Origin: Clostridia bacterium
GTDB lineage: Bacteria; Bacillota; Clostridia; Christensenellales; CAG-1252
DNA: 18,392 bases
Assembly (NCBI GenBank): GCA_009928745.1
Contig: SACC01000005.1
Span: 1 to 18,392, forward strand
Reading direction: 5' to 3'
The position numbers and the translations under genes are program-made. Positions 6,320 through 15,609 of this stretch are shown here, piece after piece; position 1 is the first letter of the stretch; each line of letters begins with the position of its first letter. The notes under the pieces are model-generated. The model worked only from the letters and a program-made list of their open reading frames with translations. It did not search any database and had not been told where the DNA came from.

Positions 6320-8002
6320 ATGAAAGTTTCCGAAATTAAATATGAAAGATATACAATCGAACAGGCGCAAGAGGCTTATAACAAGTTCGAAGAGGCGATA
6401 AGCGCTGCAAAATGCGCGCAAGATATCGTAGAGGCGCGCAAGATAATATTAGGATTGATTGTGGAGTTTTCCACAGCATCCTCGCTTTCGTATATGAGGT
6501 ACTCACTTAACACCCGTGACGAATTCTATATAGGCGAAAAGAACTACTACGATCAGATAACGCCGCTTGTTGCCGAATTGCAGGTCAAATACTGTGAACA
6601 TATGCTTGATAATCCGTATCGCGCGGAGTTAGATAAGCTACTTAATCCCATATTGTTCAAAGGTTATGAGATTGCAAAGCTCGCGCACGATCCTCGTAAT
6701 ATTGAGGACGAACAGCTTGAAAACGCTATCGTTACCGAATATAGCATATTGATGTCACAGATGTTATTAGACTATAACGGCAAGCAGGTACCGCTGTCCA
6801 TTGTACGCGGAGACCTTACGGCATGCGACCGCGCGGTAAGAGTTGCGGCTATGGAATCAATAGGCAAAGGGCTAGAGCAGAACGCCGAAAAGCTTGACGA
6901 TATTTTTGACAGGTTGGTAAAAGTAAGAGACAGACAGGCAAAACGGCTCAATCTCAACAGCTTCGTTGAGCTTGGATATTACAGAATGAACCGCATTGAC
7001 TACGACAGAGCAATGATTGAAGATTTTCGCAAAAACGTGTTAACTGATCTTGTGCCTGTTGTTGCGAAACTCAAGGCTAAGGTCGCGGAAAGACTGGGTA
7101 TCAGAAAAGTGATGCTATACGATAACGAAGTTTTTAGCGCTACCGGTAACGCCCGTCCAAAGGCTGGCAAAGAAGGCATATTTGAAGCCGCTGTGCAGAT
7201 GTATGACTCAATGGATCCCGAGATAGGGGCATTTATGCGGAGTATGATGGCGGCAGAAGCCTTTGACGTCGACGCTCGCGAAGGCAAATGGGGCGGCGGA
7301 TACTGCACGGAGTTCGCAAAATACAAGCAGACCTTTATACTAGCCAACTTCAATGGATCGTCAGACGATATCGACGTCATAACCCACGAGTTCGGACACG
7401 CTTTTGCAATGAACCACAGCATGAAACACGGAGACGTTGAGATGGCAATAGGCAGTATGGAGACCGCCGAATGCCATTCGATGAGTATGGAGTTCTTGAG
7501 TTGGAAATACATGGACAAATTCTTTGAAGAACCGCAAAAATATAAGTTCCAGCACTTGGGTAGCTCGCTGAGCTTTATCCCATACGGCGTGATTGTGGAT
7601 GAATTCCAGCATATTATCTATGAAAATCCCGCGCTAACACCAGCCGAACGGAATGAAGAATGGAATAAGCTGGAGCAGAAATACCGTCCGTATCTTTCTA
7701 CCGAAGGGATACCGTATCTCGAAAAGGGTACAAGGTGGCAGTATCAAATGCATATATACGAAATGCCGTTCTATTACATTGACTACTGTCTTGCCCAGAC
7801 CGTTGCGTTCGGCTTTCTCGCCGAATCAAGAAAAGATTATGACGATGCTTTAAGACGGTATATTAATTTTGCCGCGGCAGGCGGCACCAAGCTGTTCAGC
7901 GCCCTTGTCAAGGAGGCTAATATTGCCAATCCTTTCGGCAAAGGAACGCTTAAGAGTGTTGCCGCAGAAATTAACACGCTATTGGAGGAATTGACCGAAT
8001 AA
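6320..8002 (+). CDS. M3-family oligoendopeptidase (PepF-like zinc peptidase)
   Basis: 560 residues with no signal peptide, so a cytosolic zinc metallopeptidase that should cut short peptides. The active site HEFGH is at 356-360 (zinc ligands His356 and His360, catalytic Glu357). The third ligand is probably Glu384 in TAECHSMSMEF, 24 residues on, as in the M3 family. The C-terminal block IYEMPFYYIDYCLAQ matches the conserved segment that closes the M3 catalytic channel. Length is slightly under the roughly 600 of classical PepF, as in the shorter M3 oligoendopeptidase clade. The start has a strong AGGAGG six bases upstream. It is followed after 19 bases by the ABC exporter pair. A peptide importer is encoded further on, so digestion of imported oligopeptides is a reasonable role. 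Confidence 0.9.
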   Translation: MKVSEIKYERYTIEQAQEAYNKFEEAISAAKCAQDIVEARKIILGLIVEFSTASSLSYMRYSLNTRDEFYIGEKNYYDQITPLVAELQVKYCEHMLDNPYRAELDKLLNPILFKGYEIAKLAHDPRNIEDEQLENAIVTEYSILMSQMLLDYNGKQVPLSIVRGDLTACDRAVRVAAMESIGKGLEQNAEKLDDIFDRLVKVRDRQAKRLNLNSFVELGYYRMNRIDYDRAMIEDFRKNVLTDLVPVVAKLKAKVAERLGIRKVMLYDNEVFSATGNARPKAGKEGIFEAAVQMYDSMDPEIGAFMRSMMAAEAFDVDAREGKWGGGYCTEFAKYKQTFILANFNGSSDDIDVITHEFGHAFAMNHSMKHGDVEMAIGSMETAECHSMSMEFLSWKYMDKFFEEPQKYKFQHLGSSLSFIPYGVIVDEFQHIIYENPALTPAERNEEWNKLEQKYRPYLSTEGIPYLEKGTRWQYQMHIYEMPFYYIDYCLAQTVAFGFLAESRKDYDDALRRYINFAAAGGTKLFSALVKEANIANPFGKGTLKSVAAEINTLLEELTE

Positions 8003-8021
8003 GTATTCGTATCAATTAATT

Positions 8022-9743
8022 ATGCTTAAAATACTAAAATTTTTATTTATTGACAAAAAAAGAATTCTACTCGTAACTTTTTTACTGCTTATCAGTACGG
8101 CGGCAAGTCTTGTGTTGCCCACAATAATGAGCGCCATTGTGGATAAGGGTATTAACGGCGCGGATATGGGCTTTATATGGAAAGCTTCGCTTATTATGCT
8201 AGCTGTTGCCTTTGCGGGATTGGCGGCGATGATGGTATCGGTAAAGATAGCCGCCGCGGTAACTGCGAAGTTTTCCAATGCGATAAGAAGCGCAGTATTC
8301 AAGAAAGTCAACACGCTTCCCTTTAAGCGGCTTAACGAGATAGGTACAGGCGCCCTGATTACACGCTCTACTGAAGACATATGGATGATTGAGCAAGTGG
8401 CGTATTATGTTATGCGTGGTTCGATAACAATACCCGTGTTGATTATAGGCGGTACGGTTTTGGCGCTATTAAAAGATGTCTGGCTAGCGCTCATTATGTT
8501 CTCCAGTATACCAATACTTGTGATTGTCTTGATTATTATAACCAAGCGCATAAAACCTCTATGGGATGTAGCGGATGCATATATCGACAAGCAAAACTCA
8601 ATAATCCGCGAAAGGCTTACCGGCATCCGTGTAATCCGCGCCTTTAACCGCGAAGATAAGGAGCGAGCAAGGGCGAATAACGCCACCAAGATAATGGCGG
8701 TCAATATAATTAAAAACAACACGCATATGGGACTTATTAATCCGTTGTCCATGTTCCTTTTGAACTTGGCGATAGTTTTTATTATTTTTGTCGGCGCAAA
8801 AATTATGCAGAATCCGCAGAAAACGCTGTCTGCCGGTGATATTATAGCAATAATACAGTACATCACCCTAGTAATGAGCGGTATTATAGCTATGTCTTTC
8901 GCAATTGCCTTGCTTCCGCATATAAGAGTTAATTGCAGTAGAATTAATGAGGTTTTGGACTCGGATAGTCTTCCTGAGGCAAATGACCTTGACGGAGCGC
9001 CTTTTGAGGGAAATATCCGCTTTGAAAAGGTGAATTTTAGCTACGAGGGCGCTCAGGAAGCTACGATTAGCGAGCTTGATTTTGAAATCAATAAAGGTGA
9101 GAAGATTGCGTTTATAGGCGGTACCGGAGCAGGTAAAAGTACGATTATCCAAATATTGATGGGATTTTTGCCTCTTACCGGCGGAGAGATATACTTTGAC
9201 GGCAACGCAATGAGCGGAATGAGCGCGCAGAGAGTGCGGCACAACATAAGCTGTGTTTTGCAAAAAGCTACGCTGTTCGAGGGCACCATAGCCAGCAATA
9301 TAAAGATGGCGAATGAAAAGGCAACCGATGAAGATATGTACGAGGCGGCAGAGATAGCGCAGATTGAGGATTTTATTACCGAACTCAAAGAGGGCTACAA
9401 TTATCCTATACAGCCCGCAGGCACCAATCTGTCGGGCGGGCAAAAGCAGAGGATATCGATAGCTCGCGCTCTCTTAAAGGATGCGCCGATATATGTCTTT
9501 GACGATAGCTTTTCGGCGCTCGATTTCCTGACCGAAGCAAAAATCCGCGCAAAACTAACGCAGAGATTGCAAGCAAAAACACAGATATATATTACACAGC
9601 GGGTAACCTCCGCAATGTTCTGCGACCGTATCTACGTTATTGACAAGGGTTTTATCGTAGCATCTGGGACTCATAAAGAATTATTGAAGAATTGCAAGAT
9701 ATACCGAGAGATTTATCTTTCACAAACGGGAGGTTCCCGATGA
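8022..9743 (+). CDS. heterodimeric ABC exporter half, degenerate-site subunit
   Basis: 573 residues: a six-helix exporter membrane domain (about 1-310) fused to an ATPase domain. Walker A is GGTGAGKST (Lys372) and the signature LSGGQ (470-474) is intact. The Walker B end reads VFDDSFSALD, with Asp495 where the catalytic Glu should be, and the switch histidine is Gln526 (ITQRVTSA). The same Glu-to-Asp and His-to-Gln changes mark the degenerate-site subunit of heterodimeric exporters such as TM287/TM288. The consensus partner is the next gene, which overlaps by four bases (ATGA). No good ribosome site precedes ATG 8022, so translation may depend on the peptidase 19 bases upstream. Substrate (drug, lipid or peptide) cannot be read from sequence. 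Confidence 0.9.
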   Translation: MLKILKFLFIDKKRILLVTFLLLISTAASLVLPTIMSAIVDKGINGADMGFIWKASLIMLAVAFAGLAAMMVSVKIAAAVTAKFSNAIRSAVFKKVNTLPFKRLNEIGTGALITRSTEDIWMIEQVAYYVMRGSITIPVLIIGGTVLALLKDVWLALIMFSSIPILVIVLIIITKRIKPLWDVADAYIDKQNSIIRERLTGIRVIRAFNREDKERARANNATKIMAVNIIKNNTHMGLINPLSMFLLNLAIVFIIFVGAKIMQNPQKTLSAGDIIAIIQYITLVMSGIIAMSFAIALLPHIRVNCSRINEVLDSDSLPEANDLDGAPFEGNIRFEKVNFSYEGAQEATISELDFEINKGEKIAFIGGTGAGKSTIIQILMGFLPLTGGEIYFDGNAMSGMSAQRVRHNISCVLQKATLFEGTIASNIKMANEKATDEDMYEAAEIAQIEDFITELKEGYNYPIQPAGTNLSGGQKQRISIARALLKDAPIYVFDDSFSALDFLTEAKIRAKLTQRLQAKTQIYITQRVTSAMFCDRIYVIDKGFIVASGTHKELLKNCKIYREIYLSQTGGSR

Positions 9744-11530
9744 AAAATGTAAAGAGTGAAAACAAAGTTAAAGAACCGAATGACAATATTGTAAAAAGAC
9801 TTTTAGGAGAGGTGAAGCGCGTAGGCTGGGGCGTTACTTTGGGCTGTTTGCTGTCTGCTTTGTCTATCGCGTGTTCGCTTGCGATACCTATAATTCTGAG
9901 CGATATTATTGACCAGCTTAACAATTTATGGCTCCAAAAACAGGGAGGCATAATTGCAGAGGATATTAGCTATTTAATCAAACCGCTTATATTGCTGTTT
10001 AGCTTTTACACTGCAGTGGAGCTTTTTGCGTATGTAAAAATGCTTATTATGAATAATGTCATAAGCCGTCATTTTACCTGCGCGATACGAATGGATATGT
10101 CTGACAAAATCGCGCGGTTACCTGTAAGCTATGTGGACAAAACCCAACCGGGAGAGGTGCTGTCAAGAATGACCAGCGATGTCTCCGTTATGGGCAATTC
10201 GGTACACGGCGCCGCGGATATCATCGTTGCCGGAATGCTTCAGATAATAGGTATATCCGTTATGATGTTCATATACAACTGGCAACTGGCTCTTATCGTC
10301 GTCGCGTTTGTTCCGTTTTCCATGTGGCTTTCTTCAGGACTTGGCAAACGCAGCGAAAAGTATTTTGACAAACTGTTTTCATGCGGTGGCAAACTTTTTT
10401 CGTGCGTGGAGGAAACCTACGGCGGTTATATGACAATCAAGGCTTTTAATCTGGAAAAATCGAGAGAAGCAATACATACTGGAATTAACGGCGAAATGAT
10501 GGAATCGGAGACAAAGGGTATTTATATTGCTTCAATCGTGCAGCCTATTATCGCCTTTGCCAACAGCATATCGTATGTGATAATCTGTCTGCTAGGCGGC
10601 TATTTTGCTGTGTCGAATCTGCTGACAGTAGGCGGCGTAGTGGCGATAATCCTGTATTCAAAACAGCTTGCTAATCCGCTGGAACAGATCGCCGACGGTA
10701 TCAGCGGCATTCAGCGCGTAAAAGCGGCTTCAAAGCGTGTATACGGCATGCTTGATCAGGCAGAGATGGCGCCGATACGAGGAGAAATGCCGTCAAAAAT
10801 CAAAGGAAACGTGGACTTTGAGCATATCAGCTTTCGTTACACGCCCGATAAGCCTTTGATTAGCGACTTGAATATAAGCGTTAAAAGCGGACAAAAGATA
10901 GCAATCGTAGGACCGACAGGCGCAGGTAAAACAACGATTGTCAATTTGCTTATGCGTTTTTATGACTTGGATAGCGGTAAAATTATTGTGGATGGCACGG
11001 ATATAAGCGCTGTTTCGCGAGAAAGTGTGCGCAATGTTTTTTCTATGGTGCTTCAGGATACTTGGCTGTTCAAGGGCACGATATTTGAAAATGTTGCTTA
11101 CGGGAAAGAGGGAGTGACACGCGAAGAAGTGGAACAGGCGTGCGACAGCGCATATGCGCATCACTTTATACGCACGTTGCCGCAGGGCTACGATACCGAG
11201 ATCGACGAGTCAACCGCCAACCTGTCCAGCGGGCAAAAACAGCTCCTAACAATCGCGCGCGCTTTCTTGAGCGACCGCGCCCTGTTAATTCTTGATGAGG
11301 CGACTTCCAATGTGGATACGCGTACCGAGGGACTTATTCAAAAGGCAATGGACAAACTGATGCACAAAAAAACCTGCTTTGTAATTGCTCACAGATTGTC
11401 CACAATAGTCAACGCCGATTTGATTTTAGTTATCAACAAAGGTGACATTGTGGAGATGGGAACGCATAAAGAGCTGTTGGAAAAAGATGGTTTTTATGCA
11501 GAAATATTTAATAGTCAATACTCCATATAA
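9740..11530 (+). CDS. heterodimeric ABC exporter half, consensus-site subunit
   Basis: 596 residues from ATG 9740, which has GGAGG six bases upstream and overlaps the previous stop as ATGA; the earlier in-frame ATG at 9692 lies inside the upstream gene. A six-helix membrane domain (about 35-325) is followed by an ATPase domain. Walker A is GPTGAGKTT (Lys397), Walker B LLILDEATSNVD has the catalytic Glu520, and the switch histidine is His551 (IAHRLST). The signature is LSSGQ (495-499) and not LSGGQ. In a heterodimer this signature faces the partner's Walker motifs, so all changes fall in a single ATP site. It resembles the YheH/BmrD/TM288 type. The pair should form one exporter; the substrate is unknown. 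Confidence 0.9.
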   Translation: MKNVKSENKVKEPNDNIVKRLLGEVKRVGWGVTLGCLLSALSIACSLAIPIILSDIIDQLNNLWLQKQGGIIAEDISYLIKPLILLFSFYTAVELFAYVKMLIMNNVISRHFTCAIRMDMSDKIARLPVSYVDKTQPGEVLSRMTSDVSVMGNSVHGAADIIVAGMLQIIGISVMMFIYNWQLALIVVAFVPFSMWLSSGLGKRSEKYFDKLFSCGGKLFSCVEETYGGYMTIKAFNLEKSREAIHTGINGEMMESETKGIYIASIVQPIIAFANSISYVIICLLGGYFAVSNLLTVGGVVAIILYSKQLANPLEQIADGISGIQRVKAASKRVYGMLDQAEMAPIRGEMPSKIKGNVDFEHISFRYTPDKPLISDLNISVKSGQKIAIVGPTGAGKTTIVNLLMRFYDLDSGKIIVDGTDISAVSRESVRNVFSMVLQDTWLFKGTIFENVAYGKEGVTREEVEQACDSAYAHHFIRTLPQGYDTEIDESTANLSSGQKQLLTIARAFLSDRALLILDEATSNVDTRTEGLIQKAMDKLMHKKTCFVIAHRLSTIVNADLILVINKGDIVEMGTHKELLEKDGFYAEIFNSQYSI

Positions 11531-11627
11531 AAAAAGATGCGGATATTTGGGCGCGATTAATAATTGGAATTAATAAAAATACATAGAATTACATATTTAT
11601 CCATATTGAGTGGAAAATAAAAAAATA

Positions 11628-11656
11628 TTGACTATTTTGCCTTAATATTATATAAT
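11628..11656 (+). promoter_or_regulatory. promoter of the peptide-transporter operon
   Basis: TTGACT (11628-11633), a 17-base spacer and a perfect TATAAT (11651-11656) give the best promoter in the window. The predicted start, near 11663, rules out translation from the in-frame ATG at 11663 and supports ATG 11720. Confidence 0.8.
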
Positions 11657-11663
11657 TTTAATA

Positions 11664-11676
11664 TGTGTTTAACACA
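11664..11676. promoter_or_regulatory. palindrome at the transcription start, candidate operator
   Basis: TGTGTT-T-AACACA is a perfect inverted repeat with six-base arms, lying at +1 of the near-consensus promoter. Repressor operators are often placed this way. No regulator gene is visible nearby, so the protein that would bind is unknown. Confidence 0.4.
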
Positions 11677-11719
11677 AAAATCTTTTTATGTCAAAAATCC
11701 AAAGTTAAGGAGGAGTAAA

Positions 11720-14425
11720 ATGAAAAAGAAATTTCTGGCGAAAATTATAGTATTCGTACTGTGCGCTGTAATGATATTTACACTTGCAGCTTGTAAAACA
11801 GACGAAATTATTACGCCTGATGTGAATCTTGATGAAGTCGTTACCAAAACGGCTCCGGCGATTGTATATCCTAGCTATAGCGGAGGGGATACGCTTGTTG
11901 TAGGTTACAGCTATTTTAGCAACAAGTTCAGTCCGTTCTTCTCGAAGACCGCTTATGATCAGGATGTCGCGGCAATGACGCAAGTTTCTCTACTGGCAAG
12001 TGATAGGCAAGGCAATATCATTTACAACGGTATAGAGGGAGAGACATATAATTATAATGGTACGGATTATACATATAATGGTATTTCAGATTGCACCGTT
12101 ACGCAAAACACTAACGGTTCTGTCTATTATGATTTTAATATCCGTGACGACTTGTTCTTTAGTGACGGAGTTCACCTTACAATAGACGATGTTATATTCT
12201 CTATGTATGTGCTTTCAGATCCTAGCTATGACGGCAGCTCGACATTCTACGCATTACCGATTAAGGGAATGACAGAATACAGAACGGGCGTTACCAGTGA
12301 TATTTATACAAAGTACGCTGATATGGCTGACGATATAAGCGCAGCGGGCAATGAGAACGATGATTTCACCGAGTTCACGCAAGCGCAGCAGGATTCATAT
12401 TGGGGTGAGGCTTTACAAAACGCTGGCATTAAATTTACGCAGGAAATCATTGATTATGTAAGCAAAAATTATCTTTCTGCTACATATGCAAAAAATATGG
12501 GGCCTTACACCCAGCAGGAAATCACCGGAAGCGAGGCTTTAGCAGTCGCATACGGTATGAGAATGTGGGGCTTCGGAAATTGGACCAAATCATATTCTTT
12601 AGACAGCACAGGTAATGCAGGCTTGGTCGGAGAAGCGTATAAGAACCTTTACACTCCAGTTGCTTCAGAAGACGATGCATTATTTGAAGATGTTGATAGT
12701 GTTTTTTATGCAGCAGCTACCGCAGCTACTTCAGATAATGACTTATATTATATATTGAGTTCAGCCGGCGGTGAATATACTGTAGCCAAATACGTGGGCG
12801 ACAGATATTCGTCAGCCTTTGACGGCGGCTTTAAGGATTCGGACGGCGACACATACGATTTTGATACCACCAATCCTACTGTTGCAGATTATTGGGATTG
12901 CATACTTAACGCATACGGATATGATCTCTCTGACGATGGTATCAACTATGAATCTGCAGGTTCTTCGATATCTGACCTTGTAAAAAGCGAATTTATTTCA
13001 ATTGAAGGTCCCAATGACCCTTTAATGGCAGGCGCAACAATCGATAAAATCGACGGTATCAAAAAGACCGGCGCATACAGCCTTAGAATTGAGACTACAA
13101 AATTCGACGCTACGGCAATTTACCAGCTCGGAGTTTCAGTAACACCTTTGCATTATTACGGTAGCAGAGCGGCTTATAAGTATACCGAGAACAAATTCGG
13201 TTTTACAAAAGGCGATTTGACAACTGTTAAGGCAAAGACTACAACACCTATGGGCGCAGGCGCTTACAAATTTGTGAGCTTTGTGCAAGGTGTAGTTACT
13301 TTCCAAAGAAACGGTCATTACTATGATGGTTGCCCTAAGATAAGTAATATTCTTTTCAAAGAGACAACTGACGCTGACAAAATAACCGGCGTAGTTGGCA
13401 CAACCTTTGACGTCACCGATCCTAGTTTTAACCAGCCGGCGGCGAATGCTATTAAGGCGGCTAATACCAACGGAGAGCTTACAGGTAACACAATTACCAC
13501 AAGCACTGTTGATAACCTCGGTTACGGCTATGTAGGTATCAGCGCGCAGAATGTAAAGGTTGGCACGGCAATTGATTCGGAAGCGTCCAAGAATTTAAGA
13601 AAGGCTTTCGCAACGCTTATTGCTGCTTATCGTGAGACCGCAGTAGGTTCATACTACGGTTCCCTTGCGACAGTAATCAATTATCCTATCTCCAATACTT
13701 CTTGGGCAGCGCCCCAAGCGGCGGATGAGGGATACCAAATTGCGTATTCAGTTGATGCAGATGGCGAGCCCATTTATACAGCAGATATGACAGCGCAGCA
13801 AAAATATACCGCAGCGCTTGAAGCGGCTAAAGGCTTCTTGGAGGCTGCAGGCTATACTTGGAATGCGGGTTCAGGCACCTTTACAGCGGCACCTGCTGGC
13901 GCAAAACTTGAATACGAAATAATTGTTCCGGGCGACGGAATCGGCGATCATCCGTCCTTCGCTGTATGCACATGGGTAGCAGGTCAGCTTGCTAATATTG
14001 GCATTACGCTTACGATTAATGACCCAACTGACAGCAATATACTATGGACTGCGCTTGAGGCAGGCACACAAGAATTGTGGTGCGCAGCATGGGGCGCAAC
14101 TATTGACCCTGATATGTATCAGGTATATCACAGCACTAACGCTGTAGGTCAAGGCGGCACAGATAGCAATCACTATGGTATTGATGATGACGACCTTGAT
14201 GAGCTGATTATGGCTGCAAGAGCAAGCGCTGACACCTCATACAGAAAGGCTACTTACAAAGATTGCTTGGAAATAATACTTGATTGGGGCGTTGAAGTTC
14301 CTATTTATCAGAGAAAGAACGCGATTATTTTCAATAACAGCCGTGTTCAAATTTCTTCAGTCACTCCTGACATCACCACTTTCTGGGGATGGATGAATGA
14401 CATCGAAGCGCTCGAAATGAAATAA
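11720..14425 (+). CDS. oligopeptide-type ABC transporter solute-binding lipoprotein (family 5), enlarged
   Basis: 901 residues from ATG 11720, which has AAGGAGG six bases upstream. The signal peptide ends TLAAC (lipidated Cys25). Family-5 solute-binding features: DTLVVGYSYFSNKFSPFF near the start, YDFNIRDDLFFSDGVHLTIDDVIFSMYVLSDP, GAYKFVSFVQGVVTFQRNGHYYDGCPKI in the middle, and an ending VPIYQRKNAIIFNN. Usual family length is about 500-650. Here about 250 extra residues (roughly 185-440, from after GMTEYRTG to before TGAYSLRIETT) sit between the first lobe and the main core. The protein should capture peptides outside the cell and deliver them to the permeases encoded next. Part of the insert (FTEFTQAQQDSYW) looks like a lineage-specific elaboration. 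The exact ligand is unknown. Confidence 0.88.
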   Translation: MKKKFLAKIIVFVLCAVMIFTLAACKTDEIITPDVNLDEVVTKTAPAIVYPSYSGGDTLVVGYSYFSNKFSPFFSKTAYDQDVAAMTQVSLLASDRQGNIIYNGIEGETYNYNGTDYTYNGISDCTVTQNTNGSVYYDFNIRDDLFFSDGVHLTIDDVIFSMYVLSDPSYDGSSTFYALPIKGMTEYRTGVTSDIYTKYADMADDISAAGNENDDFTEFTQAQQDSYWGEALQNAGIKFTQEIIDYVSKNYLSATYAKNMGPYTQQEITGSEALAVAYGMRMWGFGNWTKSYSLDSTGNAGLVGEAYKNLYTPVASEDDALFEDVDSVFYAAATAATSDNDLYYILSSAGGEYTVAKYVGDRYSSAFDGGFKDSDGDTYDFDTTNPTVADYWDCILNAYGYDLSDDGINYESAGSSISDLVKSEFISIEGPNDPLMAGATIDKIDGIKKTGAYSLRIETTKFDATAIYQLGVSVTPLHYYGSRAAYKYTENKFGFTKGDLTTVKAKTTTPMGAGAYKFVSFVQGVVTFQRNGHYYDGCPKISNILFKETTDADKITGVVGTTFDVTDPSFNQPAANAIKAANTNGELTGNTITTSTVDNLGYGYVGISAQNVKVGTAIDSEASKNLRKAFATLIAAYRETAVGSYYGSLATVINYPISNTSWAAPQAADEGYQIAYSVDADGEPIYTADMTAQQKYTAALEAAKGFLEAAGYTWNAGSGTFTAAPAGAKLEYEIIVPGDGIGDHPSFAVCTWVAGQLANIGITLTINDPTDSNILWTALEAGTQELWCAAWGATIDPDMYQVYHSTNAVGQGGTDSNHYGIDDDDLDELIMAARASADTSYRKATYKDCLEIILDWGVEVPIYQRKNAIIFNNSRVQISSVTPDITTFWGWMNDIEALEMK

Positions 14426-14438
14426 ATTCCATTATTAA

Positions 14439-14477
14439 TTTAGGTAGCGAGGGTTCTTGCGAACCCTCGCGCCTAAA
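14439..14477 (+). terminator. strong intercistronic hairpin after the binding-protein gene
   Basis: GCGAGGGTTC (14447-14456) and GAACCCTCGC (14461-14470) form a perfect ten-pair stem with a four-base loop. It is extended by TTTAGG (14439-14444) and CCTAAA (14472-14477). No T-run follows at once (T-rich only from about 14484), so it may act as a partial terminator or mRNA 3' stabiliser, leaving more binding protein than permease. The rest of the spacer to 14610 has two small hairpins (14494-14508, 14540-14558) and no convincing promoter. Confidence 0.65.
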
Positions 14478-14610
14478 CAATATCTTTTGTTTTTTCCATA
14501 AAATGGAAGATACTAACTACTGCTTAAAGTGGTAATTTTGGTTCTGAAATACAGAATCAATTATTATTTGTGTTGTAAAAATAAAAAAGAACTACAATAG
14601 GGAAAGCAAA

Positions 14611-15600
14611 ATGTTAAAATTCATTATTAAAAGAATGCTGATAAGTGCCGTAATACTTTTTTTTGTAATGCTGGTTATATACACCATCATGCATTCTTTG
14701 CCAACCAGTTACGTTGAGACAATGGCGCGAGAGCTTGCAACCAAGCCCGGCAGTCAAAAAAGCGCGGCGCAATGGCTTGCAGAACTTAATGCTCAATACG
14801 GAATGGATAAAGGCGTAATCGCAGGATTTTTCCATTGGTTAGGTCAAGCGATTAAAGGTAACTTCGGCGATAGCTGGTACTACAATATTCCTGTTGTTGA
14901 CGAATTCAAGAAAGTAATTTGGAACAGCTTTTATCTTGGAATGGCTGCGTTCGTTTTGGAAATATTCATAGCCATACCTTTAGGCGTAATCGCCGCAAAA
15001 AAGCAATACAGCGTGACCGATTATTCGGTGACTGTAGTTTCGCTCATAGGCATTTCGCTACCGACCTTCTTTGTCGCAACGGTGATGAAACTAATATTCG
15101 CCGTAAAACTGGGCTGGTTCGATTTGAGCGGAATGAGGGGAAGGAATTATCTTTCACTCAACGAAATACAACAATTTTTCGATGTGGCAAAACATTTTGT
15201 TATGCCAATTATTACATTGACAGTTATAAGCATAGGCGGAATGATGAGATATACCCGTACTAATATGCTCGAAGTGTTGAACTCCGACTATATCCGTACA
15301 GCGCGCGCAAAGGGACTTCCCGAGCGCACCGTTATCAACCACCATGCTTTTAGAAATACATTAATTCCGATTGTAACTATTCTCGGCGGTTCGTTACCCG
15401 GCTTGTTTGCAGGAGCGTTAATTACCGAGACACTGTTCGCCATTGAGGGCATAGGATACGCTTCTTATCACGCAATGATTTCGGGAGATATTCCTTTCAC
15501 TATGTTCTACTTGTCTTTTATGGCAATATTAACTTTGTTAGGTACCTTAATTAGCGACATATTGTATGCAGTGGTTGATCCGCGTGTACGAATTAATTAG
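14611..15600 (+). CDS. OppB/DppB-type peptide ABC transporter permease
   Basis: 329 residues, the normal family length. Six predicted helices lie near 6-28, 105-128, 138-165, 196-212, 251-275 and 297-322. The long first external loop contains QYGMDKGVIAGFFHWL and GNFGDSWYY, typical of OppB. The cytoplasmic EAA loop EVLNSDYIRTARAKGLPE (221-238), followed by HAFRNTLIP, contacts the ATPase subunits, and the end VVDPRVRI is standard. AGGGA lies about eight bases before the start. It forms the membrane channel with the next gene's product, which begins nine bases after the stop. Confidence 0.92.
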   Translation: MLKFIIKRMLISAVILFFVMLVIYTIMHSLPTSYVETMARELATKPGSQKSAAQWLAELNAQYGMDKGVIAGFFHWLGQAIKGNFGDSWYYNIPVVDEFKKVIWNSFYLGMAAFVLEIFIAIPLGVIAAKKQYSVTDYSVTVVSLIGISLPTFFVATVMKLIFAVKLGWFDLSGMRGRNYLSLNEIQQFFDVAKHFVMPIITLTVISIGGMMRYTRTNMLEVLNSDYIRTARAKGLPERTVINHHAFRNTLIPIVTILGGSLPGLFAGALITETLFAIEGIGYASYHAMISGDIPFTMFYLSFMAILTLLGTLISDILYAVVDPRVRIN

Positions 15601-15609
15601 TAGGCGCGT

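Noticed and set aside
7000..7518. Leftward 172-codon open frame opposite the peptidase
   Set aside because: It lies wholly within the conserved M3 catalytic region on the other strand and has no recognisable domain.
9692..9739. Earlier in-frame start for the second exporter subunit
   Set aside because: It would overlap the upstream gene by 52 bases without a ribosome site; the ATGA overlap at 9740 with GGAGG is much better.
14574..14600. Promoter-like TTGTGT...TACAAT before the OppB gene
   Set aside because: Spacing is 19 bases, and the -10 would overlap the ribosome site, leaving no usable leader.
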